Source: Bacteroidota bacterium
GTDB lineage: Bacteria; Bacteroidota; Ignavibacteria; Tepidaquicellales; Tepidaquicellaceae
Direction of reading: 5' to 3'
NCBI GenBank assembly: GCA_021286895.1
Contig: JAJTBN010000002.1
Span: 1-44,906, forward strand
DNA: 44,906 bases
Numbering within the stretch: the stretch's first letter is position 1; the number at the start of each line of letters is the position of its first letter. The position numbers and the translations under genes were made by a program. The notes beneath the pieces were generated by a model. That model was not told the DNA's origin. It did no database searches and saw nothing but the letters and a program-made list of their open reading frames with translations. Positions 8,473 through 16,845 of the stretch are shown here, in pieces.

Positions 8473-9336
8473 ATGAAAGGTATTATCCTTGCCGGAGGCT
8501 CGGGAACGAGAATGTACCCGATTTCAAGAATTTACAGTAAACAGCTGACGCTTATATATGACAAACCGCTTATCTATTATCCGCTATCGATACTGATGCT
8601 CGGCGGAATAAAAGAAGTGCTGATAATTTCGAACGACGAAACTATTCCGTTGTATAAAAAACTTTTCGGCAACGGAAGCCATATCGGCATGAGCATCAAC
8701 TATGCCGTTCAGCCCGCGCCGAACGGCATCGCGGAGTCTTTCATAATCGGCGACAAGTTTATCGGAAACGACAGCGTAACGCTAATACTCGGCGATAATA
8801 TCTTCTACGGCAAACTCGACTTTCTTTACAACGCCGTTAAAAACAATGAAGGCGCAACGGTCTTCGGCTACAGGGTTACTGACCCTGAAAGATACGGCAT
8901 AGTTGAATTCGACTCGAAAGGAAACGCGATTTCCATAGAAGAAAAACCGAAACAGCCTAAATCGAATTTCGCGGTTCCCGGTCTTTATGTTTATAACAAC
9001 GACGTTGTCGAAATATCGAAGAACCTGAAACCCTCTCCGAGAGGCGAACTCGAAATTACTGACGTTAACGTCGAATACCTGAAGAGGAAAAAACTCAAGG
9101 TAGAGAAAATCGGGCGCGGCGTCGCCTGGCTCGATACGGGAACGCCCGTGTCGCTTCTTCAGGCTTCGAACTTCTTTGGAGTAATCGAGGACAGGCAGGG
9201 GCTGAAGGTAGCATGTATCGAAGAAATCGCTTATCATAACGGATTCATAGATTTCAAACAACTTACAAAAGTGGTAGAAGAGATGCCGAAATCCGATTAC
9301 AGGAATTATCTCGAAAGGATTGTGAAGGAACAATGA
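8473..9336 (+). CDS. rfbA: Glucose-1-phosphate thymidylyltransferase
   Basis: At 287 residues it has the length of the short RmlA form. The nucleotidyltransferase signature GGSGTRMYPISRIYSKQL opens the protein, followed by YDKPLIYYPLS, LGDNIFYG (metal Asp) and EEKPKQPKSNFAVPGLY. It makes dTDP-glucose from glucose 1-phosphate and dTTP, the first step to dTDP-L-rhamnose. It overlaps rfbC by ATGA, so the two are translationally coupled. rfbB and rfbD are not in this window. Confidence 0.96.
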   Translation: MKGIILAGGSGTRMYPISRIYSKQLTLIYDKPLIYYPLSILMLGGIKEVLIISNDETIPLYKKLFGNGSHIGMSINYAVQPAPNGIAESFIIGDKFIGNDSVTLILGDNIFYGKLDFLYNAVKNNEGATVFGYRVTDPERYGIVEFDSKGNAISIEEKPKQPKSNFAVPGLYVYNNDVVEISKNLKPSPRGELEITDVNVEYLKRKKLKVEKIGRGVAWLDTGTPVSLLQASNFFGVIEDRQGLKVACIEEIAYHNGFIDFKQLTKVVEEMPKSDYRNYLERIVKEQ

Positions 9337-9887
9337 AAGTTGAAGAAACAAAACTGAACGGCGTCCTGATTATAACCCCAGATGTCTTCGGAGATGACCG
9401 CGGCTACTTTTTTGAATCGTACAGCGAAAGAAAATTTCTCGAGAACGGACTTTTTCTCGATTTCGTTCAGGACAACGTTTCATATTCGAGGAACGGAACA
9501 ATCAGAGGGCTTCATTATCAGGTAGGCGAATTCGCGCAGGGCAAACTCTGCCAGGTGCTTTCCGGAAGAGTTATAGATGTAGCCGTCGATATAAGATTTG
9601 GTTCGCCGACATTCGGAGAACACGTCGCGGTTGAACTCTCCGGCGAAAACCACAGACAGATATGGATACCGCCGGGATTCGCTCACGGATTTTCCGTTCT
9701 ATCCGATACCGCCTTGTTCTCTTACAAGTGCACGGCATATTACTCGAAACGCGACGAAAGGGCTATATTATACAACGACCCGGAACTGAGAATAGACTGG
9801 AAAGTCAACGCTTCCGCAGTTTCCGAAAAAGACCTTCAGGGAAAAGCGTTTAAGGATATCGGAAAAGATTTTCTTTATTCGGAATAA
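9333..9887 (+). CDS. rfbC: dTDP-4-dehydrorhamnose 3,5-epimerase
   Basis: This 184-residue cupin-fold protein has the RmlC landmarks DDRGYFFESYSERKF, FVQDNVSYSRNGTIRGLHYQ (containing the catalytic His), GKLCQVLSGRVIDVAVDIR and IPPGFAHGFSVLSD. It epimerises dTDP-4-keto-6-deoxyglucose at C3 and C5 in the dTDP-rhamnose pathway. The start is fixed by the ATGA overlap with rfbA. Confidence 0.96.
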   Translation: MKVEETKLNGVLIITPDVFGDDRGYFFESYSERKFLENGLFLDFVQDNVSYSRNGTIRGLHYQVGEFAQGKLCQVLSGRVIDVAVDIRFGSPTFGEHVAVELSGENHRQIWIPPGFAHGFSVLSDTALFSYKCTAYYSKRDERAILYNDPELRIDWKVNASAVSEKDLQGKAFKDIGKDFLYSE

Positions 9888-9915
9888 AAAAATACGGATA
9901 TAAAATTTCGCGCAG

Positions 9916-10941
9916 ATGCTTTATAAAATTTTAAGATTGTTTCTTTTCAGGTTCAGCCCCGAACTCATTCATAATATTATATTCACTTTTCTCCCGTGGT
10001 TTAAATTCCTTTTTCCGCTTCTCAGGCCTTTTTATAAATTTAACGAGTACACGAACAGTTTCACTGTGAACGGATTGAGGTTCAGGAACAGATTGGGAAT
10101 CGCGGCAGGTCTCGACAAGGACGGACAGCTCATTGAATTCTGGGATACGGCGGGATTCTCGCATATTGAAGTCGGAACGGTAACGCCTCTCGCTCAGCCG
10201 GGCAATCCGAAGCCGCGGCTCTTCAGGCTGGTGAAAGACAAAGGCATTATAAACAGAATGGGCTTCAACAACAAAGGCGCTGAAAAACTACGGAAGAAAA
10301 TTCTTAAAGCGAAAAAAAGAACACGTAACGATTTTGTAATAGGAGTAAACATCGGAAAAAACAAGGAAACTCCGCTCGAAAAAGCCCACGAGGATTACAT
10401 GAAGTGCCTCGAAGTGCTGTATGATGCCGGTGATTACTTCGCGATTAACATTTCATCTCCCAATACGCCGGGCCTGCGCGAACTGCAGGGAGACAAGTAC
10501 ATAAGGGATCTGCTTTTTGAAATCGTAATGAAGAAAAACGAAATCGTTAAGACAAAATCCCTGCCCGATAAAAACATTTTTCTTAAAATCGCACCCGACC
10601 TTACGGATGAAGAACTGAAATCGGTTTACGATGCTGCGCTCAGTTACGGCATTAACGGCATCATAGCAACCAATACGACTATAACCAGAAAGAACCTAAG
10701 AACAAAAATTGAACAGGAAGGCGGATTAAGCGGAAAACCGCTGAAAGAAATGTCCGATACAATTCTGAAAAAACTCAACGAATTAAACCGTGGAAACAGT
10801 GATTTTGTTCTGATAGGAGCGGGCGGGGTTTTCAATTCCGGCGGATATAAGGATAAAATGGCGTTAGGCGCAGAACTTGTTCAGGTTTACACAGGGCTTA
10901 TTTACGAAGGTTTCGGAATCGCAAAGAAAATTTTAAAATGA
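9916..10941 (+). CDS. pyrD: Dihydroorotate dehydrogenase, quinone-dependent (class 2)
   Basis: This 341-residue protein has the N-terminal amphipathic membrane-docking segment of class 2 enzymes (first 40 residues, rich in Phe and Leu), then NRLGIAAGLDKDGQ, IEVGTVTPLAQPGNPKPRLFR, NRMGFNNKGAE, and NISSPNTPGLRELQG, whose Ser is the catalytic base in class 2. The FMN-binding end is LIGAGGVFNSGG. It oxidises dihydroorotate to orotate at the inner membrane with quinone as acceptor, the fourth step of pyrimidine synthesis. It overlaps the rhomboid gene by ATGA. Confidence 0.96.
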   Translation: MLYKILRLFLFRFSPELIHNIIFTFLPWFKFLFPLLRPFYKFNEYTNSFTVNGLRFRNRLGIAAGLDKDGQLIEFWDTAGFSHIEVGTVTPLAQPGNPKPRLFRLVKDKGIINRMGFNNKGAEKLRKKILKAKKRTRNDFVIGVNIGKNKETPLEKAHEDYMKCLEVLYDAGDYFAINISSPNTPGLRELQGDKYIRDLLFEIVMKKNEIVKTKSLPDKNIFLKIAPDLTDEELKSVYDAALSYGINGIIATNTTITRKNLRTKIEQEGGLSGKPLKEMSDTILKKLNELNRGNSDFVLIGAGGVFNSGGYKDKMALGAELVQVYTGLIYEGFGIAKKILK

Positions 10942-11555
10942 CAATTACACCGGCTACATTCACTCTCATATTCGCGAATATCGCCATAACGATGTGGACC
11001 TGGTATTCAAAATACAACTACTTCGACAGGTTTGCTGAATGGCCGTACCAGATAGTGCACGAAAAGAAATTTTATCAGGCGGTGACATCCGCGTTTCTTC
11101 ATGCGGACTGGATGCATCTTCTTTTTAACATGTTCACTTTCTTTTCATTCGGCACGGCACTCGAGAGACTCTTTGTTGCAAATTTCGGAAGGACGGAAGG
11201 TTCGCTATATTTATTCCTGATTTACTTTATAAGTCTTTTTTCAGGTTCAGTTCTTACCGTAATATTGAACTTCAGGAATCCGTCGTATGTAGCGGTCGGC
11301 GCTTCGGGAGCGGTTTCAGGAATAGTCTTTTCCTATATTTTATTTTTTCCTACAAGCACGGTCGGCGTATTCTTTATCCCGATGCCGGCTTTTCTGTTCG
11401 CGTTCCTTTACATGGGAGTTTCGATTTACGGTATGAAGAGCAAGTTCGGTAATATTGGCCATGAGGCGCATCTCGGAGGTGCTATCGGAGGCGTGATATC
11501 GACTTTTATTCTGATAGAAGGCTCTTTCAGATATTTCCTCTCGCACTTCTCTTAA
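10938..11555 (+). CDS. Rhomboid-family intramembrane serine protease
   Basis: This 205-residue multi-spanning protein has the rhomboid landmarks HADWMHLLFNMFTFFSFG (near residue 55), the catalytic Ser in GASGAVSG (S123) and the catalytic His in HEAHLGGAIGG (H178). It cleaves transmembrane segments of substrate proteins within the inner membrane; the substrate is unknown. It is translationally coupled to pyrD. Its stop codon overlaps that of the convergent sigma-operon gene by 4 bases. Confidence 0.93.
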   Translation: MTITPATFTLIFANIAITMWTWYSKYNYFDRFAEWPYQIVHEKKFYQAVTSAFLHADWMHLLFNMFTFFSFGTALERLFVANFGRTEGSLYLFLIYFISLFSGSVLTVILNFRNPSYVAVGASGAVSGIVFSYILFFPTSTVGVFFIPMPAFLFAFLYMGVSIYGMKSKFGNIGHEAHLGGAIGGVISTFILIEGSFRYFLSHFS

Positions 11556-11974
11556 TTATACCCGCGCCTGATTACAAACCGCTCGACTACTGCGAAAACC
11601 GATATCGCGATGCCCGCAATTAATATGTAAACGAAGACGTCACCAGTCGGGGAAAGGCCGAACAAACTCATGAATTTATATCCGAAACTGTTTATGCCGT
11701 CCTTTAGGTATGAAAAAGCGCCTGCACCTGATTCATCGCCGCTTCCGCTTCCGATAAGCCATGCGAGTATTACGCCCGAAACGAGAATTATTGACGCAGC
11801 CACCGCGACAACAACGTTCATCAGTTTGAATGTTTTCTTGTCTTGTTTTTCGAACTCCTTCATCATCGTTATCTCGCGCATGAGTTTGTCCGAAAACCCC
11901 GCGCCCGTTTTTTCCCTGAGCGAAACGCTCATGCCGGTATCAATAAGTTCTTCTATTTTATTAAAATCATTCAT
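11552..11974 (-). CDS. Membrane protein after ECF sigma factor, probable anti-sigma factor
   Basis: This 140-residue protein has a charged cytoplasmic N-domain (about 45 residues) followed by two hydrophobic segments, about residues 49-72 (VVVAVAASIILVSGVILAWL) and 110-132. It sits 5 bases after the sigma gene, which is the usual anti-sigma position. The HxxxCxxC zinc motif of classical ZAS anti-sigma factors is absent, so it would be a non-zinc type if the role is right. The function is inferred from position and topology only. Confidence 0.65.
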   Translation of the reverse strand: MNDFNKIEELIDTGMSVSLREKTGAGFSDKLMREITMMKEFEKQDKKTFKLMNVVVAVAASIILVSGVILAWLIGSGSGDESGAGAFSYLKDGINSFGYKFMSLFGLSPTGDVFVYILIAGIAISVFAVVERFVIRRGYN

Positions 11975-11979
11975 TAATG

Positions 11980-12627
11980 CTAAACTTTTAAGTATTCCAT
12001 TAATTCTTCTTTTCTGAATTCCCTGAACAATATTTCCTTGAGTTTTTCCTTCGCTCTGAATATCCTGTTCTTGACCGTGCCCAGCGGCAGTTTAAGTATG
12101 CCGGATATTTCATCGTGCGATAGTTCATTCACAAAGAACATGTTCAGAATCACCGAATACTGCTGCGGAATAGAATTAATATATCCCCTTATAATTCTTT
12201 GAATTTCCGCGGCTTCAAGAGTCCGTTCCGCCGAAAGCGAATCGGCATCGTAAGCGGTCCTGTCAATCATCGGTTCAAAATTCCTCGTAAGTTCGTCGCC
12301 GTCGCTGTAATTCGCCTCATGCACTTCTATCGATGAAACGTTGAATACCCTTGAATAATATTTCCTGTAATAATCGACCGCCGTGTTGTAAACAATCGTG
12401 TAAAAATATGTCGAGAACTTGGCCCTTGACTCGTAATTCCCGGAAGTCACCGCCCTGAAAAGTCTAAGAAACGACTCCTGAAGCGCGTCCTCCGCTTCCT
12501 CCCTGTTCTTCAGGATTTTGACGGCAAGGGAATACGCTCTGTCCTTGTATGTGTCAACGACTTCCCTGAACAGGTCGGTTTCCCCCTTCTTAATCCTTTC
12601 GAGTATTTCGGGATTTACTTCCGTCAA
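11980..12627 (-). CDS. RNA polymerase ECF sigma factor
   Basis: This 215-residue sigma-70 family protein has region 2 (AEDALQESFLRLFRAV, then FSTYFYTIVYNTAVDYYRKY, near residues 45-95) and region 4 with its helix-turn-helix (IPQQYSVILNMFFVNELSHDEISGILKLPLGTVKNRIFRAKEKL, near 155-200). It lacks regions 1 and 3, as ECF factors do. It lies 3 bases after the DUF4097 gene and 5 bases before the probable anti-sigma gene. The operon is preceded by a candidate ECF-type promoter, which suggests autoregulation. Confidence 0.95.
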   Translation of the reverse strand: MTEVNPEILERIKKGETDLFREVVDTYKDRAYSLAVKILKNREEAEDALQESFLRLFRAVTSGNYESRAKFSTYFYTIVYNTAVDYYRKYYSRVFNVSSIEVHEANYSDGDELTRNFEPMIDRTAYDADSLSAERTLEAAEIQRIIRGYINSIPQQYSVILNMFFVNELSHDEISGILKLPLGTVKNRIFRAKEKLKEILFREFRKEELMEYLKV

Positions 12628-12630
12628 GAC

Positions 12631-13449
12631 TTATTTTCTTTCTATATTTATAGAACCGTTTACAGTCTGAAGTTTTACTTCAATGTCGGTATTTCCGAGC
12701 TTTCCTTTGAATTCACGCTTGCTTTCGTCGGATTCGTTAAAATTTACGTTCTTTTTGTGAACTTTTCCATTCACGGTTTCAGTCTTGAAATTGCCGCTGA
12801 ACTTATCTCCGATGGCCAGAGTAATACTGCCGTTTGTAGTTTCGAAATTAATTCCTTTCGTGGAATCAATCTTCGCGCTGATGCTGCCGTTAGTCAGTTC
12901 AAGTGTAAGTTTTCCGTAAACGTTATCGAGTTTTATGTTTCCGTTCGTCAGGTCGGCGTTCACATCATTGTTAAGGTCTTCGAGGCGTATCTTTCCGTTT
13001 GTTGACGAAAGTTTAAGGTCCATTCCCTCGGGAAGCGATATTTCGTAGTTAACGCTGCTTCCTCTTCTAAAAGAGAAACTGATAAACTCGTGCGTCTCCT
13101 TATTGACGATATCCCTCACTCTTAATTCATCACCGGTCGAATCGATGTCAACCAGCACCCCCTTAAGCGGCTCATTGAGTTCTTTCTTCGAAACGTACTT
13201 AGTTATTTCCGCCCTTATGTGTACAAGACTGTCGGTGCTGTTCTTTCTTATATACACATTTCCGTTCGGGTTATCTATCGAGAACTTTTTAAAATTCTTT
13301 GCCGAGATACTATACTCCTTCACTTCAGTTTTCTCGTACCTCTTCTTGAAAAGAGTGCATCCCTGAAAACCGATAGCGGATATTCCGAAGAATACAAGCA
13401 GAGCCGAAATAAGAAATGTTCTTGAGAAATTAGTCGTTTTCATTTTCAT
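12631..13449 (-). CDS. DUF4097-family exported beta-helix protein
   Basis: This 272-residue protein has an N-terminal export signal, with a Cys soon after it (IGFQGCTLF) that could be a lipid site although the lipobox is not canonical. The remainder has repeated short strands with the pattern TNGxIxLxxxxG (SSTNGKIRLEDL, LTNGNIKLDNV, LTNGSISAKI, TTNGSITLAI, TVNGKVHKKN, TVNGSINIER), which is the DUF4097/DUF4098 putative adhesin beta-solenoid. It is probably anchored outside the inner membrane. It lies in the ECF sigma operon, so it may be a sigma target or take part in sensing. Confidence 0.85.
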   Translation of the reverse strand: MKMKTTNFSRTFLISALLVFFGISAIGFQGCTLFKKRYEKTEVKEYSISAKNFKKFSIDNPNGNVYIRKNSTDSLVHIRAEITKYVSKKELNEPLKGVLVDIDSTGDELRVRDIVNKETHEFISFSFRRGSSVNYEISLPEGMDLKLSSTNGKIRLEDLNNDVNADLTNGNIKLDNVYGKLTLELTNGSISAKIDSTKGINFETTNGSITLAIGDKFSGNFKTETVNGKVHKKNVNFNESDESKREFKGKLGNTDIEVKLQTVNGSINIERK

Positions 13450-13455
13450 CTGCTT

Positions 13456-13863
13456 TTAATTTTTTGGAATGTTCAGGTTCTGTGATTCGTTTACGTTATT
13501 CCTGCCTCTCGCGAGAAAATAATAGATGATGAAACCCAGACCGAGAAACAGCACAACCGTTCCGAACGAAATTCCGTCGTTGAATTCATAAACCTGTTCG
13601 AGAACGTTCGCCGTGAAAATTCCTATACCGAGGAAAAGAAGAATTATTCCCCATTTAAGCGCGCCGAGCGAGCCGCGGGGTCTTTTTTCCACCGCCGTAA
13701 AATATTTTCTTGCCTCTTCCGGAGAAATTCCTTTTTCAATCAGGCGCATTCTTTCACGATGCTTCGTGTAAATCGCCCAGAAGATTATCAAAGCAGGAAA
13801 TCCAAATGTGAAGACGATTGCGAAAATCGGCACTATCGTCTCTCTGAAATCATAAGCTGTCAT
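13456..13863 (-). CDS. Small membrane protein (DUF6249-like), first gene of sigma operon
   Basis: The chosen start gives 135 residues (MTAYDFRETIVPIFAIV). The frame stays open for 33 more codons upstream, but the Met at 13863 has a good AAAGGA site, and the ECF-type promoter lies inside the longer frame. It has one hydrophobic segment near residues 10-32, then a charged stretch (HRERMRLIEKGISPEEARKYF), then two more hydrophobic segments. This pattern is typical of DUF6249 proteins encoded beside ECF sigma factors in Bacteroidota. Its biochemical role is unknown. Confidence 0.8.
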   Translation of the reverse strand: MTAYDFRETIVPIFAIVFTFGFPALIIFWAIYTKHRERMRLIEKGISPEEARKYFTAVEKRPRGSLGALKWGIILLFLGIGIFTANVLEQVYEFNDGISFGTVVLFLGLGFIIYYFLARGRNNVNESQNLNIPKN

Positions 13864-13893
13864 GATTATTTCCTTTCGTTTTTTTCTTATTGA

Positions 13894-13920
13894 GACGAGT
13901 ACGAATACGAAAAGGTTGCA
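13894..13920 (-). promoter_or_regulatory. Candidate ECF-sigma promoter
   Basis: On the minus strand, TGCAACC (13914-13920) is followed after exactly 16 bases by CGTC (13894-13897). This fits the general ECF pattern of an AAC-containing -35 and a CGTC-type -10. It lies about 30 bases upstream of the chosen start of the first operon gene, with the AAAGGA ribosome site in between. It was read by eye and not scored against a matrix. Confidence 0.5.
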
Positions 13921-13982
13921 TATAAAAAGCGGCAAATGGATGAAATAACAGTGTTTTTGCAACGTTTAATCGTTGTTACAAA

Positions 13983-14014
13983 ACAAAAAAGGGTTATTCC
14001 GGAGAATAACCCTT
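13983..14014 (-). terminator. Rho-independent terminator of the KamA operon
   Basis: An 11-bp perfect stem (13989-13999 with 14004-14014) closes a CGGA loop. Reading on the minus strand it is followed by six T. It lies 25 bases after the kamA stop. Confidence 0.9.
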
Positions 14015-14039
14015 ATTATTATACATTTTCCTTTTTTTC

Positions 14040-15200
14040 TTAATCGCCGTTCAGAATCGGAATCTTGACATTCTTGATTATATCTTCTTCCGTAATCACC
14101 GGCTGTTTTTTCTTCTTTGACTTTCTTAAGTAGGCGTTCTTGTCAGTACCTTTCTTGTCGTCCTGCGCTTCGGGATACTCATACACATTGTACTTGTAAT
14201 TCCTGAGAATGATTTTTTCGTCATCTCTTGAAATCACATAATTCGGAAGCATCGGAATTTTTCCGCCGCCGCCGGGCGCGTCGATTACGAACTGCGGTAC
14301 AGCAAGTCCTGAAATGTGCCCGCGCAGTTTGTCCATTATGTCGAGTCCTACGTTGAGCGGAGTCCTGAAGTGGTTCGCACCCTTCGTAAGGTCGGCCTGA
14401 TATATGTAATACGGCCTTACCCTCATCGCGAGAAGACCCTTAAGAAGCTGCCTCATCGTTTCGGGATTGTCGTTGACGCCTTTCATCAGCACGGACTGGT
14501 TTCCGACGGGACAGCCCGCGTCGACGAGCATGCCGCATGCTTTCTTGCTTTCTTCCGTTATTTCCCACGGATGATTGAAATGAGTGTTGATGTATATCGG
14601 ATGATATTTTTTGAGCATGTTTACAAGTTTCGGAGTGATTCTCTGCGGAAGTACGCAGGGCATCTTCGTTCCGAGCCTTATTACCTGAATGTGACTTATC
14701 TCTCTCAGCCTTATAAGAATCTTTTCCAGCATGGCGTCTGTCAGCATGAGCGGGTCGCCGCCCGAAAGAATAACGTCGCTGATTTCAGTGTGCTGTTCAA
14801 GATACTTGAAAGCGGATTCGAGTGTGTTCATTGAGATTTTGTGTGAATCTCCTACTTTTCTCTTGCGCGTGCAAAAACGGCAGTAGAGGCCGCACTGTGA
14901 GGTGACAAGGAATAATGCCCTGTCGGGATAACGGTGGGTAATGTTAGGAACGGGACTCATGTCATCTTCATTCAAAGGATCTTCGGGAGCGTCGATGTCC
15001 TCGAGTTCAACCTCGTCGGGCACACACTGCCTCCAGATAGGATCGTTCGGCTCCCTTATCAAAGAGAGATAGTAAGGATTTATGCGGGCCTGGAAGAATT
15101 TATCCAGTTTAGCCGCGACCTCGCGTTTTATGCCGAACTTTTCGACAAGCTGGTCAACTGAATGAACGCTGTCGCGAATCATTTGTTGCCATAGTTCCAT
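14040..15200 (-). CDS. kamA: Radical-SAM L-lysine 2,3-aminomutase (KamA family)
   Basis: This 386-residue protein has the radical-SAM cluster motif C103-x3-C107-x2-C110 (CGLYCRFC), LSGGDP for SAM binding, and VIDAPGGGGK with the PLP lysine K314. D270 (YQADLTKG) and D307 (VIDAP) have the same spacing, 37 residues, as the two Asp that hold the substrate epsilon-amino group in the clostridial lysine aminomutase, so L-lysine is the likely substrate and beta-lysine the product. The cysteine-rich zinc-binding C-terminus of that enzyme is absent and replaced by a Lys-rich tail. An AAGGA site precedes the ATG. It is the last gene of an operon with a GNAT and two ATP-grasp ligases. Confidence 0.92.
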   Translation of the reverse strand: MELWQQMIRDSVHSVDQLVEKFGIKREVAAKLDKFFQARINPYYLSLIREPNDPIWRQCVPDEVELEDIDAPEDPLNEDDMSPVPNITHRYPDRALFLVTSQCGLYCRFCTRKRKVGDSHKISMNTLESAFKYLEQHTEISDVILSGGDPLMLTDAMLEKILIRLREISHIQVIRLGTKMPCVLPQRITPKLVNMLKKYHPIYINTHFNHPWEITEESKKACGMLVDAGCPVGNQSVLMKGVNDNPETMRQLLKGLLAMRVRPYYIYQADLTKGANHFRTPLNVGLDIMDKLRGHISGLAVPQFVIDAPGGGGKIPMLPNYVISRDDEKIILRNYKYNVYEYPEAQDDKKGTDKNAYLRKSKKKKQPVITEEDIIKNVKIPILNGD

Positions 15201-15241
15201 AAAGTTTTCCTTATTTTTGTTTTTAAATAATTTTCAAACTC

Positions 15242-15709
15242 TTAATGAAGGTACTTGCCGTAAACGACAAGCGAGTCCCCTTCTTTGTAGAAATCTTTTA
15301 TCTCTACTATTTTATCGTAAAGGTTCTTTTCGTAGAACCTTCTCTCTTTTTCGTAAGACGGTTTTCCGCTTGTCTCTATAAGCACAAGTCTGCCGTTTTT
15401 GTTTCTAAGATGACCTTCGATGTACGCTATCAGTTTGCTTCCGATTCCCTTCGATTGAACGTTCGGGTTCACCGCTATCCAGTAAAGGTCGTAAGTGCCC
15501 TCCGTAAGCGGCCTCGGACCGATGCATACATAACCGTTAATCATTTCCTCTTCATCTACAAATATTTCATAATCCTTCTGATTCGGGTCGCTTATGTAAA
15601 GGTCAATCAATTCCATCGCTATCTTTATCTCGTCCCCGTTGAAGTTGTTCGTATCGACGAGAATCTTCTCGATTAAATTTCTGTCCTTATTTTCGAGATT
15701 TCTTATCAT
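15242..15709 (-). CDS. GNAT-family N-acetyltransferase
   Basis: This 155-residue single-domain GNAT has the acetyl-CoA pyrophosphate loop NVQSKGIGSKL (Q85 to L93), preceded by the strand TYDLYWIAVNP. It is much shorter than, and not obviously related to, AblB, the beta-lysine acetyltransferase of methanogens. Its start overlaps the end of the preceding ATP-grasp gene (ATGA), and kamA follows after 41 bases. Beta-lysine, or a peptide made from it by the ligases, is the natural guess for its substrate, but the sequence alone does not show this. Confidence 0.85.
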   Translation of the reverse strand: MIRNLENKDRNLIEKILVDTNNFNGDEIKIAMELIDLYISDPNQKDYEIFVDEEEMINGYVCIGPRPLTEGTYDLYWIAVNPNVQSKGIGSKLIAYIEGHLRNKNGRLVLIETSGKPSYEKERRFYEKNLYDKIVEIKDFYKEGDSLVVYGKYLH

Positions 15710-16812
15710 GCTTTTACGTTAGCGAAAATTCTCTGCCATCTTTCCCAGGCAAACTCAATTATTTTTGAAATCAGAAAATCGTAACTCCATCCGTATGCCT
15801 TTCCGCTTCTCGTGAATCCCGTGTCTTCGTCAACATCCGAAGATATATCCGGATTCGGGTTGAGTTCAAGCACGTAAGGAATTCCGTCCTTGACCCGGAA
15901 ATCAACCCGCGCGTAATCAGACGCGCCTACTAAACTATAGACAGTTCTCGCGGTCTTTTGTATTAATGTCTCGAGTTCGGGTGAAAGATTCTGCGCTGGG
16001 CATACCGCCTTCGTTCCCTTGAACTCTACTGTCTTGTACATCCACTTGCTGTTGTAACTTACAATCTTCGGATAGTCCGAAGGAAGAAGCGAAAAATCTA
16101 TTTCGGAAATCGGAAATACTATCAGGTCGTTAATGTCGTTTACAACATTGCCAACTACGCTCACGTTTATTTCCCTGCCGTCGATGTACTGCTCGACAAG
16201 CGCCGGTTGTTTGTGTTCGTCGAGTATGTATTCTATTCTCTTTTTAAGTTTTTCCTCGTCGTAAACTATCGAATCGTTTTCAATTCCGATGCTCGCGTCT
16301 TCGCGCGAAGGTTTAACTATAAGCGGATATTTTCCTTTCAGCCTGTGATAGCCCTCTTCGTCCATCTTCGAGGGATTCGTGCAGATGAAGTGTCCCGCAG
16401 TCGGAATGTCGTAGTAGTTCAGAATCTCCTTCACTCTTGCCTTGTTCAGCGCCAGACCGAGTGTCAGCGCGCGCGAACCGGTGTAGGGTATCTTCAGCAT
16501 TTCGTAAAGAGAAGCAATGTTCATTTCCTGCACAGGGTCGCCGTCGAGAGATTCGCAAAGGTTGAAAATTATATCGGGTCTGTTGTCGCGGAGTTCTTCA
16601 ATGAGTTTGTAAAGGTCCAGCGCTACGGGGACAATCTTCGTTTCGTGATTGCTCGTTCCGAGAGCGCGTTGAACGGATTTCATTTCGTCGAGTACGCCGT
16701 ATTCGCTCATGTCGATAGCGGCTTCGACCTTATCGATGTCAGTAACTCCGTCGTCCCAGATTTTATCTTTCGTATACTGTAACGGGTCGTTGTATAAAAT
16801 GCTTACTTTCAT
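15706..16812 (-). CDS. ATP-grasp ligase, D-Ala-D-Ala-ligase-like (second paralog)
   Basis: This 368-residue protein begins MKVSILYND and contains NLCESLDGDPVQEMNIASLYEMLKIPYTGS (the D-Ala ligase-like N-domain), GKYPLIVKPSREDASIGI (ATP-binding Lys and loop), ALVEQYIDGREINV (adenine-binding edge) and ARVDFRVKDGIPYVLELNPNPDIS (metal-binding Glu and Asn). It should couple ATP hydrolysis to joining a carboxylate to an amine through an acyl phosphate. It is a paralog of the next upstream gene. Being in an operon with KamA and a GNAT, it is unlikely to be the cell-wall Ddl. A possible extra feature is the C-terminal GFTRSGKAYGWSYDFLISKI segment. Confidence 0.85.
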   Translation of the reverse strand: MKVSILYNDPLQYTKDKIWDDGVTDIDKVEAAIDMSEYGVLDEMKSVQRALGTSNHETKIVPVALDLYKLIEELRDNRPDIIFNLCESLDGDPVQEMNIASLYEMLKIPYTGSRALTLGLALNKARVKEILNYYDIPTAGHFICTNPSKMDEEGYHRLKGKYPLIVKPSREDASIGIENDSIVYDEEKLKKRIEYILDEHKQPALVEQYIDGREINVSVVGNVVNDINDLIVFPISEIDFSLLPSDYPKIVSYNSKWMYKTVEFKGTKAVCPAQNLSPELETLIQKTARTVYSLVGASDYARVDFRVKDGIPYVLELNPNPDISSDVDEDTGFTRSGKAYGWSYDFLISKIIEFAWERWQRIFANVKA

Positions 16813-16845
16813 TTAATAATATTTATATGTATGCGATTCTGTTTT

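Noticed and set aside
13864-13962. Longer N terminus for the first sigma-operon gene
   Set aside because: The ECF-type promoter and AAAGGA ribosome site lie inside this stretch, so it is more likely upstream DNA than coding.
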